DNA from: CBDCXE01 sp965223725 [NCBI: Nitrospinota bacterium]
GTDB lineage: Bacteria; Nitrospinota_A; UBA7883
Assembly: GCA_965223725.1 (NCBI GenBank)
Contig: CBDCXE010000003.1
Span: forward strand, 186,001-250,000
DNA length: 64,000 nucleotides
Reading direction: 5' to 3'
Positions 1-8,239 of the stretch are shown here, in pieces; position 1 is the first letter of the stretch, and each line of letters begins with the position of its first letter. Position numbers and translations under genes: made by a program. Below the pieces are notes generated by a model. The model worked only from the letters and a program-made list of their open reading frames with translations, ran no database searches and was not told the DNA's origin.

Positions 1-1
1 T

Positions 2-1204
2 TATATGCCGTGGCCCATATCGTGGCTGTTTCCGATCAAGCTTATGGTCCAAAGGCAAAGCCCGAAAAAAGTCAGCGGGCCGAAATATTTCAGGTGGACC
101 GACCTGATGGCAGGCGCAAAAGAGGGCGCGGAGACTGTGGATGTGTCGGTGGATGATATTGCGCTGTACCAGTACACCGGCGGCACCACCGGCGTGGCCA
201 AAGGTGTGGAGCTGACCCACCGGAACCTGATAGCCAACGCCATGCAGGCGAAAACATGGTTTGTGGGCGCGGAGGAGGCGAAGGAAGTGTTTTTGCTGAC
301 ATTGCCGACTTTCCACGCGTTCGGCATGACCGTGGGGATGAACCTGGGTATATCACTGGCGGCGAAAATTGTTGTTGTACCAAAGTTCGATCCGTCAATG
401 ATCCTCAAGCTGATAGAGAAGCATCGGGTCACAATGTTCCCGGGCGTGCCTGCGATGTATACCGCCATCAACAACAACCCGAAAGCGGCCACCACTGATA
501 TCTCGTCGATCAAATACTGCATATCCGGCGCGGCGCCCTTGCCGGGGGAGACCCGCGACAAATTCGAAGAGATCACCGGCGGGACATTGGTGGAAGGTTA
601 CGGCCTGACCGAGGCCAGCCCGGTCACCCATTGCAACCCATTAACCGGGGGCGCCAAGCTGGGGTCCATCGGCCACAACCTGCCCGGTACAGAGCATAAA
701 ATTGTGGGCGAAGAGTCTGGCGAGGAGTTGCCGAAAGGTGAGGTGGGCGAGCTGCTGATCAAAGGGCCGCAGGTGATGAAAGGCTATCGCAACAACCCGG
801 AGGAGACCGCCAATGTGCTCAAGGATGGCTGGTTGCTGACCGGCGACATGGGTTATGAAGATGAGGACGGGTTCATATTCCTCATGGACCGGAAGAAGGA
901 GATGGTGATATCTGGCGGCTATAACGTATACCCAAAAGAAGTGGAAGAGATCCTGTACAAAATCGATGGTGTAAAAGAAGCGGCGGTCATTGGCGAGCCG
1001 GACGAACGGTTTGGTGAAATGGTTGTGGCGGCTTTGGTGAAACAGGAAGGGGCGGAGATCACCGAGGAGAGCATTATAGAAGAATGTAAAGAGGAGCTGG
1101 CCAGCTATAAAGTCCCCAAAAAGGTTGTGTTCCTCGATAGTTTGCCAAGGACTATCATAGGCAAGGTTTTAAAACGGGAGCTGAAGAAACAGCTTCAAGG
1201 CTGA
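2..1204 (+). CDS. Long-chain fatty-acyl-CoA ligase (AMP-forming), 5' end missing
   Basis: Acyl-adenylate-forming enzyme that would activate a fatty acid to acyl-CoA with ATP. The reading frame is open from the left edge, so the ATG at position 5 is probably internal and about 150-170 N-terminal residues lie outside the window. Visible motifs are the P-loop-like YTGGTTGVAKG, the adenylation motif GYGLTEASPVTH, the TGD motif (GWLLTGDMGYEDEDGF), the hinge DRKKEMVISGGYNVYPKEVEE and the C-terminal catalytic lysine region PRTIIGKVLKREL. These are the conserved elements of the FadD group; chain-length preference cannot be read from the sequence. Confidence 0.93.
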   Translation, partial: YMPWPISWLFPIKLMVQRQSPKKVSGPKYFRWTDLMAGAKEGAETVDVSVDDIALYQYTGGTTGVAKGVELTHRNLIANAMQAKTWFVGAEEAKEVFLLTLPTFHAFGMTVGMNLGISLAAKIVVVPKFDPSMILKLIEKHRVTMFPGVPAMYTAINNNPKAATTDISSIKYCISGAAPLPGETRDKFEEITGGTLVEGYGLTEASPVTHCNPLTGGAKLGSIGHNLPGTEHKIVGEESGEELPKGEVGELLIKGPQVMKGYRNNPEETANVLKDGWLLTGDMGYEDEDGFIFLMDRKKEMVISGGYNVYPKEVEEILYKIDGVKEAAVIGEPDERFGEMVVAALVKQEGAEITEESIIEECKEELASYKVPKKVVFLDSLPRTIIGKVLKRELKKQLQG

Positions 1205-1279
1205 CTGGCCCGCGTACGAGATATGGACCCTGGGGCCTGCATATAAGCCGACTGTAAAACGGGGAATAAAAACAACCTG

Positions 1280-1308
1280 TTGTAAAATTAGTGCTAAACA
1301 GATAAAAT
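1280..1308 (+). promoter_or_regulatory. Predicted sigma-70 promoter for the HU/IHF gene
   Basis: TTGTAA at 1280-1285 and TAAAAT at 1303-1308 are separated by 17 bases. The site lies in the 164-base gap after the acyl-CoA ligase and about 60 bases before the HU/IHF start. The assignment is by eye from hexamer match and spacing only. Confidence 0.45.
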
Positions 1309-1368
1309 ATCACAGGTAGCTGAATTGCTTCAGTTTAACTTAATTGAAAAAGAGATTGGAATAGTGGT

Positions 1369-1653
1369 ATGACAAAAATAGACATTATTAATCGTGTAGC
1401 CGATCAGACTGGACTTCCAAAACAGGACGCAGACCTGTCCATCGAAACCATCATAGCTTTGATTAAGGAATCACTTTCGCACGATGAACCGGTCATACTA
1501 CGCAGGTTCGGCTCGTTCCAGACCCGCGAAAAAAGTCCCCGCATCGGCAGAAACCCGAAAACGGGTGAAGAAGCAAATATTTCGGCGCGCAAGGTTGTTC
1601 GCTTCAAGGCGGGCAAACATTTCAAGCAGGCAGTAAACAACGAAATCGACTGA
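1369..1653 (+). CDS. HU/IHF-family DNA-bending protein
   Basis: A 94-residue nucleoid protein of the HU/IHF fold, which binds DNA as a dimer and bends it. The length is normal and the whole protein matches the family: an N-terminal helical dimerisation part, then the beta-arm region with [20 protein letters not shown] and the terminal [15 protein letters not shown]. The [11 protein letters not shown] arm is close to IHF-alpha/HU-type arms, but whether it is HU, IHF-alpha or IHF-beta cannot be settled without a family tree. It stands alone between the ligase and folE, with its own predicted promoter. Confidence 0.93.
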   Translation: MTKIDIINRVADQTGLPKQDADLSIETIIALIKESLSHDEPVILRRFGSFQTREKSPRIGRNPKTGEEANISARKVVRFKAGKHFKQAVNNEID

Positions 1654-1718
1654 TCCGGCCAACCTGGTCAAGCAGTTGTAATAAATCCACACCATATAGA
1701 AAATCAGAGGTCCCACCC

Positions 1719-2258
1719 ATGGAAGAATCTGTAAGATCAATATTGACATCAATTGGCGAGGACCCGGACCGTGAAGGTTTGCTGGATACCCCCGCCAGAG
1801 TGAATAAATCCTTAAGGTTCCTGACCAGCGGATACAAGATGAACGCCGCTGATGTCATAAAAAACGCGCTGTATACTGAAAAATGCGACGATATGGTCAT
1901 TGTCAAGGATATCGACCTGTTCTCGCTGTGCGAGCATCATATGCTCCCGTTTTACGGCAAGGTCCATGTGGCCTACCTGCCCCGCGGCAAGGTTGTGGGG
2001 CTATCGAAGATCCCCCGGGTTGTCGATGTGTTCGCCAAGCGGCTCCAGGTACAGGAGAGGCTCACGAACCAGATTGCCAACGCCCTGGAAGAAAATCTGA
2101 AACCGGGAGGCGTGGCCGTGGTGATAGAAGCGTTGCATCTGTGTATGGCCATGCGCGGCGTAGAGAAGCAAAACTCCACCACCATCACATCAGCCATGCT
2201 GGGCGGCTTCAAAGAGGACCCCAGGACCAGACAGGAATTCTTATCGTTGATAAGATGA
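1719..2258 (+). CDS. folE: GTP cyclohydrolase I
   Basis: Converts GTP to 7,8-dihydroneopterin triphosphate, the first step of tetrahydrofolate synthesis and, in many bacteria, of queuosine synthesis. The 179-residue product is the usual length for the bacterial type I enzyme. It has the zinc ligand and active-site motif [18 protein letters not shown], the [20 protein letters not shown] block and the second zinc cysteine in [12 protein letters not shown]. It lies 65 bases after the HU/IHF gene on the same strand and converges with the antiporter gene 16 bases downstream. Confidence 0.96.
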   Translation: MEESVRSILTSIGEDPDREGLLDTPARVNKSLRFLTSGYKMNAADVIKNALYTEKCDDMVIVKDIDLFSLCEHHMLPFYGKVHVAYLPRGKVVGLSKIPRVVDVFAKRLQVQERLTNQIANALEENLKPGGVAVVIEALHLCMAMRGVEKQNSTTITSAMLGGFKEDPRTRQEFLSLIR

Positions 2259-2274
2259 CGGCTGTGTCGCCTTG

Positions 2275-3465
2275 TCAGGCGCGTTTGTCAACGGTCAGCC
2301 ATTTATTGCCGGCAACTGATATCCCGATGGCGCCCAGCGGCGCGGTCAGTATGATCGATAACACTGCCACCGCTAGGATAATTTCGCCGCCTTGTATTCC
2401 CATCTCCAGCGGTATCGCGCCGATGGCGGCCTGAACAGTGGCTTTTGGAATGTATGAGATCACGCAGAACATTTTTTCGTTCCTGTTGAAATCGGTTCCA
2501 TACAACGAAAGATAGGTTCCCACACTCCTCGCTATCAGACCAATCGCTATCAATAATGTACCGATCAAACCGGCGCCGAGCGCAACTTCAATATTCACCT
2601 GCGCGCCTACCAGCACAAACAGCAGTATCTCGGCAAATATCCAGACCTTGGAAAGTTTGTGCGATATTTTGTGGGCCCTGTTCTCCGCCTTTTCCAGCAG
2701 AACAAACCCGATCGTCATAGCACCCAACAGCGCCGACATGCTCAGCTTTGTTTTCAGCTCTTCCTCAAGCCATGTCAGGATCACCGCCACTGATATAAGA
2801 ACTATGGTCATTTTCGTCGCCCGCGGGTGGTATCGCTCGAACAGATGAAGGAGAACATAGCCGGCCAATGCGCCAACAGCGATGCCCAGTATGATCGCCT
2901 CCGGCACTTCCAACAGTTTCCAATATAGCCCTTCGACATTACCGCCATACATCCCCAGCAAAATAGTGAAGATCACAATGACGAAAACATCATCCACCGA
3001 TGACGCGCCCAACAGCAAGGTTGGGATCCCTTTCTTAACGCCTCTTCGTTTGTCTATAAACCCGATCATAAGCGGGACAACCACAGCAGGCGAGACAGCA
3101 GCCAGAATCGAACCGAGGATCGCGGCCTCCAGATAGCTGATCCCCAACAGCGGGGGCGCGGCCAGGGTGACGATCGCCCCTTCTAATATGGCCGGCGCCG
3201 TGGCCATGACCAACGCGGTTTTGCCGACACGGTTCAATGTGTCCTTCCGAAGCTCCAGCCCGGCCCGCAACAGGATGACGATCAGCGCGACCATACGAAG
3301 ATCAGCGGAGACCACCAGCAACTCCGGCTGGATAATGTTGAACACATGCGGTCCGCAAAGCACGCCAAAGAGCAGCATCCCAACAAGCCCTGGCAGGTTG
3401 AGTTTACTGAAAAGGTATTCCGACAGCAGCCCAAGCAGGATGATCAATGCAATGCTTATGGCCAC
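2275..3465 (-). CDS. Cation:proton antiporter, Na+/H+ exchanger family
   Basis: A 396-residue polytopic inner-membrane protein covering one Na+/H+ exchanger domain (PF00999, CPA superfamily) and lacking the C-terminal TrkA-N regulatory domain of KefB/KefC. About eleven to twelve hydrophobic segments alternate through the protein, starting immediately at MAISIALIILLGLLSEYLF. The GASSVDDVFVIVIF segment contains the paired acidic residues typical of the ion-binding helix of these antiporters. It probably exchanges Na+ or K+ for protons, but substrate and direction cannot be inferred. It follows glyQ on the same strand after a 25-base gap and may be co-transcribed with it. Confidence 0.88.
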   Translation of the reverse strand: MAISIALIILLGLLSEYLFSKLNLPGLVGMLLFGVLCGPHVFNIIQPELLVVSADLRMVALIVILLRAGLELRKDTLNRVGKTALVMATAPAILEGAIVTLAAPPLLGISYLEAAILGSILAAVSPAVVVPLMIGFIDKRRGVKKGIPTLLLGASSVDDVFVIVIFTILLGMYGGNVEGLYWKLLEVPEAIILGIAVGALAGYVLLHLFERYHPRATKMTIVLISVAVILTWLEEELKTKLSMSALLGAMTIGFVLLEKAENRAHKISHKLSKVWIFAEILLFVLVGAQVNIEVALGAGLIGTLLIAIGLIARSVGTYLSLYGTDFNRNEKMFCVISYIPKATVQAAIGAIPLEMGIQGGEIILAVAVLSIILTAPLGAIGISVAGNKWLTVDKRA

Positions 3466-3490
3466 AACAGGTTATTGCCGATAAGGTTAA

Positions 3491-4363
3491 TCAGCCATCG
3501 CCCAGCAGTGGGTAGCCCATCTGTTCCCGAAGCGCCATATATCCCTCCGACACCCGTTTCGCGATGGCCCGGACCCGACCGATATAGCCGGTGCGGGCGG
3601 TGACCGATATGGCGTTGCGCGCGTCGAGCATGTTGAAGGTGTGACTGCATTTCAGGCAATAATCATACGCTGGCAATACCAGGCCTTCATCCAGCAGTCG
3701 ATGGCTCTCTTTCTCATACTCGTCGAACCATTTCAAATGCAGCTCGATATCCGCCTGATTGAAGTTGTAGTCAGAGAACTCAACCTCCGTCCGATGATGA
3801 ACATCGCCGTATGTGATGTCATCGTTCCATTTCAGGTCGTATATATTGTCGCAATTCTGCAGGTACATGGCGATCCGCTCCAGCCCGTAGGTCAGCTCCG
3901 CGGTGACCGGCTTCAGGTCGATGCCGCCGCACTGCTGAAAATAAGTGAACTGGGTGATCTCCATCCCGTCGAGCCACACCTCCCAACCAAGGCCCCAGGC
4001 GCCGAGGGTGGGCGACTCCCAATCGTCTTCCACGAACCGGATATCATGCTGTTCCGGCCGGATACCAAGGTCCATCATCGATTCGAGATACAGATCCTGA
4101 GTGTTCTCCGGGTTCGGCTTGATGACCACCTGATACTGATAATAATGTTGCAGGCGGTTCGGGTTCTCGCCATACCGGCCGTCGGTGGGGCGGCGGGAAG
4201 GCTCCACATAGGCCGCCTTCCACGGCTCCGGACCGAGAGCTCGCAGAAAAGTATGCGGGCTGAAGGTCCCGGCGCCGACTTCGATATCATACGGCTGGAC
4301 GATCAGAAAACCTCTGCTCGACCAGAATTGCTCCAACCTTAAAATAACATCCTGAAAATTCAA
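3491..4363 (-). CDS. glyQ: Glycyl-tRNA synthetase alpha subunit
   Basis: Catalytic alpha subunit of the bacterial alpha2-beta2 glycyl-tRNA synthetase. The frame is open further upstream to 4522, but the family match starts at [22 protein letters not shown] at 4361-4363 preceded by GGAG (complement at 4369-4372, five-base spacing) gives 290 residues, the usual GlyQ length, so I chose that start. Conserved stretches include [41 protein letters not shown] and [20 protein letters not shown]. The beta-subunit gene glyS, often adjacent, is absent here; an antiporter gene follows instead. Confidence 0.96.
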   Translation of the reverse strand: MNFQDVILRLEQFWSSRGFLIVQPYDIEVGAGTFSPHTFLRALGPEPWKAAYVEPSRRPTDGRYGENPNRLQHYYQYQVVIKPNPENTQDLYLESMMDLGIRPEQHDIRFVEDDWESPTLGAWGLGWEVWLDGMEITQFTYFQQCGGIDLKPVTAELTYGLERIAMYLQNCDNIYDLKWNDDITYGDVHHRTEVEFSDYNFNQADIELHLKWFDEYEKESHRLLDEGLVLPAYDYCLKCSHTFNMLDARNAISVTARTGYIGRVRAIAKRVSEGYMALREQMGYPLLGDG

Positions 4364-4776
4364 ATTTACTCCGAAAGATAAGTGTAAAGATAAATTGGAA
4401 GGATACCCCGCCCGCGCTCCATTTGCAAGGGGCGAAGGGCGAAGAGGGCTGAACAGTCCAGGCGCGCCAGACGAGTCGAAAGTCCGCCGGGCCGGATGGC
4501 CGCAGGCTCGATCAATCAACAATGTAAAACCAAATTCATATCCACGTCATAACAGACACTCCACAGTAAACAGTTACCACGCACACATTAATATAATAAT
4601 AAATTTATGAATAAAGTCAAGAAGGAAATGAAAAGTTGGTAGGGTGGGTGATTGGTAGGGGAAGGTAAAAATAAAAATCTGTAAAAAGCGACTAGACCGG
4701 TGGAGTGAAAAGTTGAATTAGTGAAATAAATTGTGCTACCCTTTATTTATAAACAAACAAGGGTTCAATTATTACA
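4364..4776. other. Intergenic region: glyQ leader and start of an AT-rich patch
   Basis: This 413-base stretch has no convincing gene. The half next to glyQ (about 4380-4520) is GC-rich and remains open in the glyQ frame, but it has no similarity I recognise. It would be transcribed as a long leader of about 220 nt if the predicted promoter at 4593-4620 is used. From about 4520 onward composition becomes AT-rich and stays so through the two following genes, consistent with an acquired segment. Confidence 0.5.
4593..4620 (-). promoter_or_regulatory. Predicted promoter for glyQ (minus strand)
   Basis: On the minus strand TTGACT (complement at 4615-4620) and TATTAT (complement at 4593-4598) are 16 bases apart. 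The start of transcription would fall near 4586, giving glyQ an untranslated leader of about 220 nt. Assigned by eye. Confidence 0.45.
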
Positions 4777-5217
4777 ATGCTTAATTCATCAATTACAACA
4801 TTACCTAATACAGATGTGCTTCAGGATATTTCGGACACTATTAAGTTTCTAAAAAAAGAAGCACATAAAAAGTTTTCATTTTTGAAAGTTATATGGAAAG
4901 TATTTAAAATACAGGCGAAATTTAGAATTTTATTGAATAATATCGAACTAATTGAAAAAAAATCATTTGGAATAGCAAAGCCAGACCATCAAATTTGGCA
5001 AGAAATAAAAGATCAACTTTCGGTAGCTTGTTCTGATAGTAATGAATTTATTGCCATACTGAAAGATTACAACTATTTAAAGCTTTTTATTAAATCTCAA
5101 GAAGAAATTTCAGATAGATTTGAAGAAAAACTCGAAGCCTATCAATTTGTAGGGGATAGCGAAGCCAATGACTTAATGAATGAAATAGCTGAACTGGCAA
5201 CGCGTGACAGTGGATGA
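4777..5217 (+). CDS. Hypothetical protein, first gene of an AT-rich pair (antitoxin-like position)
   Basis: A 146-residue protein that I do not recognise. It is lysine- and glutamate-rich, predicted mostly helical, and has no signal peptide; a hydrophobic/basic patch (FLKVIWKVFKIQAKF) occurs near residues 38-52. Its codon use is far more AT-rich than flanking genes. The 3' end overlaps the next gene by 14 bases, implying coupled translation. Overlap with a gene whose product ends like RelE/HigB toxins suggests an antitoxin or partner role, but nothing in the protein itself shows a DNA-binding domain. Expression signals are weak: AAGGG lies 13-14 bases before the ATG. Confidence 0.6.
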   Translation: MLNSSITTLPNTDVLQDISDTIKFLKKEAHKKFSFLKVIWKVFKIQAKFRILLNNIELIEKKSFGIAKPDHQIWQEIKDQLSVACSDSNEFIAILKDYNYLKLFIKSQEEISDRFEEKLEAYQFVGDSEANDLMNEIAELATRDSG

Positions 5218-5554
5218 TTTACTACCCTTCTTTGCTCGACAGATAGACAAGATATTAAAAAGCTATCCTAACTCAAATAGCTCCCTCAATAACCTACTTT
5301 TAAAGATATCAGATAATCCATTATCATTCGGCAATCGAATGCCAGGTTTCGATCAACATATTAGGAAAATAAGAGCAGGTTTTCCAGAGTATAAGATTTC
5401 TAAAAGAGATGGAGCGCGTATTATTATATTGGTTACAGAGCAGCAAAAACCAATATTTATATCTATTTATTTAAAATCTAAGTCCAAAGGCGAGCAGGCT
5501 GAAATAAAATACATAAAAGATAAACTTAAGGAAATAAAATCTGAGTTGGAATAG
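5204..5554 (+). CDS. Possible RelE/HigB-like small protein, second gene of the AT-rich pair
   Basis: A 116-residue product from a GTG start inside the end of the preceding gene. The C-terminal half contains GARIIILVTEQQKPIFISIYLKS followed by a charged helix, EIKYIKDKLKEI. This resembles the pattern of late beta-strands in RelE/HigB-type toxins (arginine-rich strand, then IYxKS, then a terminal helix). The N-terminal part (MTVDDLLPFFARQIDKILKSYP) is not typical. I therefore call it only a possible type II toxin; the partner would be the overlapping upstream gene. Composition is AT-rich like its partner. Confidence 0.5.
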   Translation: MTVDDLLPFFARQIDKILKSYPNSNSSLNNLLLKISDNPLSFGNRMPGFDQHIRKIRAGFPEYKISKRDGARIIILVTEQQKPIFISIYLKSKSKGEQAEIKYIKDKLKEIKSELE

Positions 5555-5643
5555 TGGGGTCAGGTCTTTGATTTTGATATTCCATGAAACGATTTCTGCG
5601 GCGCAGTAGCTGAGCGTTCCAATTCATAACAGCAATCCGTGTG

Positions 5644-5961
5644 CTATTGCGCAGTAAGCACTTCCAGTTGAACACCTTCTTTCTTTTGCAGATAATTAAT
5701 CATTTCAAAAAGATTTTGCGCCTGGGGGTTGCCGCGGGCGCCGAGCATGCGCATCAGGCTTTTGGGTGATTTGTTCATGGCGCGGGCCAGCTCCTCGAAA
5801 CCTATGGTGGCGTTAATATAATCGCGAAGCGCCGCCTTGCCGGTCTCCATATCGTTGGCAAGCATGAGCTGGACAGCTTCCGTCAGTAACGCGTTGCGGA
5901 ACCCTTTATCATGCAGCGCGCGCTCCTGAATTGTCTCTTTAAAATCCCGTGTCAATACCAT
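5644..5961 (-). CDS. higA: HigA-type antitoxin / XRE-like HTH regulator
   Basis: A 105-residue antidote protein of a type II toxin-antitoxin module. The segment TIGFEELARAMNKSPKSLMRMLGARGNP is a helix-turn-helix of the kind found in the 'addiction module antidote' family, and the N-terminal MVLTRDFKETIQERALHDKGF is characteristic of that group. It is expected to neutralise the toxin and repress the shared promoter. The gene lies downstream of the toxin gene and overlaps it by 23 bases, the toxin-first order seen in higBA loci. The symbol is used in the family sense. Confidence 0.85.
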   Translation of the reverse strand: MVLTRDFKETIQERALHDKGFRNALLTEAVQLMLANDMETGKAALRDYINATIGFEELARAMNKSPKSLMRMLGARGNPQAQNLFEMINYLQKKEGVQLEVLTAQ

Positions 5962-6307
5962 CCTGTTTTTCCTCTCTTTTCCTCTTCTTATAATCCAGCC
6001 ATAAAAGTTTGGCGCTCTCTATATCCTTCTGTTGCCGTTTTTTCGTGCCGCCGCCCAGCAAAATAATTAGCCGGTCTCCATCTTTACCAAAGTAAATTCG
6101 GTAGCCGGGACCAAAATCGAGCCGCAATTCCCAGACACCGGCTCCAACGCTTTTATGGTCGGACAAGTTGCCCAGTTCGACCCGTGTCAGAGCTATGGTT
6201 ACCCGCACGGCGGTAGTTGCATTCAGACGATTGAACCATTTTGCGAATGGACTTTTGCCATGTGTGTCCAAATACTCTCTGACTTCAACCATGTTAAATG
6301 GTAACAT
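5939..6307 (-). CDS. higB: HigB-type toxin (RelE/ParE superfamily, 'addiction module killer')
   Basis: Toxin of the type II module, probably a ribosome-dependent mRNA interferase. The diagnostic core is FAKWFNRL, LTRVELGNLSDHKSVGAGVWELR, DFGPGYRIYFG and LLGGGTKKRQQKDIESAKLLW, matching the killer-protein subgroup of RelE/ParE toxins. The frame is open to 6394, but I chose the ATG at 6307 because AAGG lies about eight bases upstream; an alternative ATG is at 6292. From 6307 the product is 122 residues. The start codon sits inside a palindrome that is probably the operator. Confidence 0.86.
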   Translation of the reverse strand: MLPFNMVEVREYLDTHGKSPFAKWFNRLNATTAVRVTIALTRVELGNLSDHKSVGAGVWELRLDFGPGYRIYFGKDGDRLIILLGGGTKKRQQKDIESAKLLWLDYKKRKREEKQDGIDTGF

Positions 6308-6317
6308 ATACGTTACC
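6300..6317. promoter_or_regulatory. Palindromic operator candidate over the toxin start
   Basis: The sequence GGTAACATATACGTTACC has perfect 6-bp arms (GGTAAC/GTTACC) around a six-base centre and covers the start codon of the toxin gene at 6307. A further GTTAACC follows at about 6321. Inverted repeats over the promoter/start region are the usual autoregulatory operators of HigBA-type modules. Confidence 0.55.
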
Positions 6318-6419
6318 TTTGTTAACCATAAACCTGATTGCGCCCCGGCCCCCGCGATAGTAGACTTCTTGTACGGCTTGATGCGTGGGTTCAACTGGTT
6401 ACAGGAGTGATGCTGTCGA

Positions 6420-7112
6420 ATGAAAAATTTTCTCTATCTGCTTTTCAAATCGTTTGTGGATGTGGTCCCTCTGATCGTGGTGATCTTCTTCTTCCAGGTG
6501 ATCGTCATGGGCAAAACTTTTGAGAACCCGATCCAGATCGGCGGCGGGCTGGTCCTGGTGATCTTCGGGCTGTTCCTGTTCATGCGCGGGCTGGAGGTCG
6601 GCCTCTTCCCGCTGGGCGAGAGCATGGCATACTCCTTCGCCGAACGGGGCAACATATGGCTGCTGCTATCGTTCGCCGCCGCCATCGGCTATACAACCAC
6701 CATCGCCGAACCTGCGCTAATCGCCATCGCCGACAAAGCGGAGATCATCACCGACGGCAAGCTGACCGCCTTCTCATTGCGTAACGCTGTGGCCATCGGT
6801 GTGGCGGCCGGCATCGCCATCGGCACGTTGCGGATCATCCTGGGCCACCCGATCCACTACTACATAATCACCGGCTACATGATCGTGATGGTGGTCACCA
6901 TTTTTGCGCCGCAGGAGATCATCGGCCTGGCCTACGACAGCGGCGGCGTCACCACATCCACCGTCACCGTCCCGCTGGTGACTGCGCTGGGGGTAGGGTT
7001 AGCGAACTCCATCGCCGGGCGCAACCCGATGATCGACGGGTTCGGGTTAATCGCCTTCGCGTCGCTGACACCGATGATCACCGTCATGGGATACGGGTTG
7101 ATCATGCTATGA
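6420..7112 (+). CDS. DUF1538 family membrane protein (first copy)
   Basis: A 230-residue polytopic inner-membrane protein of the DUF1538 family. It has about six to seven hydrophobic segments and the family signature AYDSGGVTTSTVTVPLVTALG plus IGYTTTIAEPALIAIADKA. AGGAG lies 12 bases before the ATG. It overlaps the next, homologous gene by 4 bases (ATGA). In many genomes the two halves are fused into one long protein, so the pair probably forms one pseudo-symmetric transporter or channel. The transported substrate is unknown. A PII-like gene follows, which suggests nucleotide-dependent control. Confidence 0.85.
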   Translation: MKNFLYLLFKSFVDVVPLIVVIFFFQVIVMGKTFENPIQIGGGLVLVIFGLFLFMRGLEVGLFPLGESMAYSFAERGNIWLLLSFAAAIGYTTTIAEPALIAIADKAEIITDGKLTAFSLRNAVAIGVAAGIAIGTLRIILGHPIHYYIITGYMIVMVVTIFAPQEIIGLAYDSGGVTTSTVTVPLVTALGVGLANSIAGRNPMIDGFGLIAFASLTPMITVMGYGLIML

Positions 7113-7831
7113 GAGCCGCACTCGAAACCATAGCGTTCGACTTCCTGTCGGTCATCCGCGATGTAGGGCCGATGCTGGCGGTGATCCTGTTTTACCAGCT
7201 TGCCATCCTGCGGAAAAAACTGCCGAACGTGAAGATGATCATCCTCGGCTTCCTTGCGGTGATGGGCGGGTTGTACCTGTTTTTGATCGGTCTGGACATC
7301 AGCATCTTCCCCATCGGCGAGGCATTGGCAGAGCAGTTCGCCGTGGGCGAAAACCGGTGGTGGCTTTACGCCTTCGCGTTCGCCATGGGCTATTCCACCA
7401 CCATGGCGGAACCGGCGCTGCTGGCCATCGCCATCAAGGCCGAAGAGATATCCGCCGGCGGCCTGCCCAGCCTCTACCTGCGAAACGCCGTGGCCACCGG
7501 TGTGGCGCTCGGTTTGACGCTGGGTGTGTATCGGCTGATCTCGGGCGACCCTTTGTGGATATATATACTGATTGGATATATCGTCACCATAGCGCTGACC
7601 TACGCCGCGCCGAAGGAGATAGTGCCGCTGGCGTACGACAGCGGCGGTGTGACCACATCTACCATCACGGTGCCGTTGGTGGCGGCGCTGGGCCTAGGGT
7701 TGGCGACACATATCCCGGGCCGCAACCCGCTGATCGACGGGTTCGGGCTGATCGCCTTCGCGTCGGTGTTCCCTATGATTTCGGTATTGGGCTACGCAAC
7801 CATAATAAAATTAAAAAATCGAAGTGTATAA
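7109..7831 (+). CDS. DUF1538 family membrane protein (second copy)
   Basis: A 240-residue paralogue of the preceding protein, with the same landmarks in the same order: GYSTTMAEPALLAIAIKA, AYDSGGVTTSTITVPLVAALG and GRNPLIDGFGLIAFASVFPM. Its start overlaps the stop of the first copy, so the two are probably made in equal amounts and assemble together. It ends 16 bases before the PII-like gene. No substrate can be assigned. Confidence 0.85.
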   Translation: MRAALETIAFDFLSVIRDVGPMLAVILFYQLAILRKKLPNVKMIILGFLAVMGGLYLFLIGLDISIFPIGEALAEQFAVGENRWWLYAFAFAMGYSTTMAEPALLAIAIKAEEISAGGLPSLYLRNAVATGVALGLTLGVYRLISGDPLWIYILIGYIVTIALTYAAPKEIVPLAYDSGGVTTSTITVPLVAALGLGLATHIPGRNPLIDGFGLIAFASVFPMISVLGYATIIKLKNRSV

Positions 7832-7847
7832 TCAGGAGGTATGAACA

Positions 7848-8195
7848 ATGTTTAACCTTATATTTACAATCTGCCCGGCGGATAACCAGACAGAGGTCAT
7901 GGAAGCGGCGAAGGCCACCGGCGCGCGGGGCGCCACCATACTATCCGCCAGGGGCACAGGGCATAAGGAGGCGACCACCTTTTTCGGGCTGAGCCTCGAC
8001 CGGCCGCAGGAGGCGATGGTAATGCTGGTGGAGAAGGGCCATAGCGCGGATATCATGCAGGCGATCTACGACGCTGGTAATATGAAAGAGCCGGGCAATG
8101 GCATATGCTTTTCGCTGCCGGTGGACCATGCCATGGGGCTGGAGAGCCAGCTGTGCGTGCTGCCGGATGATGATAACGATGATGATGACCAGTGA
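7848..8195 (+). CDS. PII-like signalling protein
   Basis: A 115-residue protein of the PII (GlnB-like) superfamily, probably a cytoplasmic trimer that binds adenine nucleotides. The opening MFNLIFTICPADNQTEVMEAAKATGARGATIL and the ARGTG segment correspond to the first beta-alpha-beta unit and T-loop region. The T-loop lacks the uridylylation tyrosine of GlnB, so it is a divergent PII. The acidic tail (DDDNDDDD) is unusual. It directly follows the DUF1538 pair and has AGGAG before its start, so it probably gates those membrane proteins as GlnK gates AmtB; that link is inference from position. Confidence 0.82.
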   Translation: MFNLIFTICPADNQTEVMEAAKATGARGATILSARGTGHKEATTFFGLSLDRPQEAMVMLVEKGHSADIMQAIYDAGNMKEPGNGICFSLPVDHAMGLESQLCVLPDDDNDDDDQ

Positions 8196-8239
8196 CGGTC
8201 TGTTTGATACAATATAGTATTGGAACAAGGAGAGGTTTG

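Noticed and set aside
4400-4520. Segment resembling part of a structured RNA (GAAAGTCCG-like string)
   Set aside because: A short likeness to RNase P RNA was noticed, but the conserved domains and closing stems of that RNA are absent.
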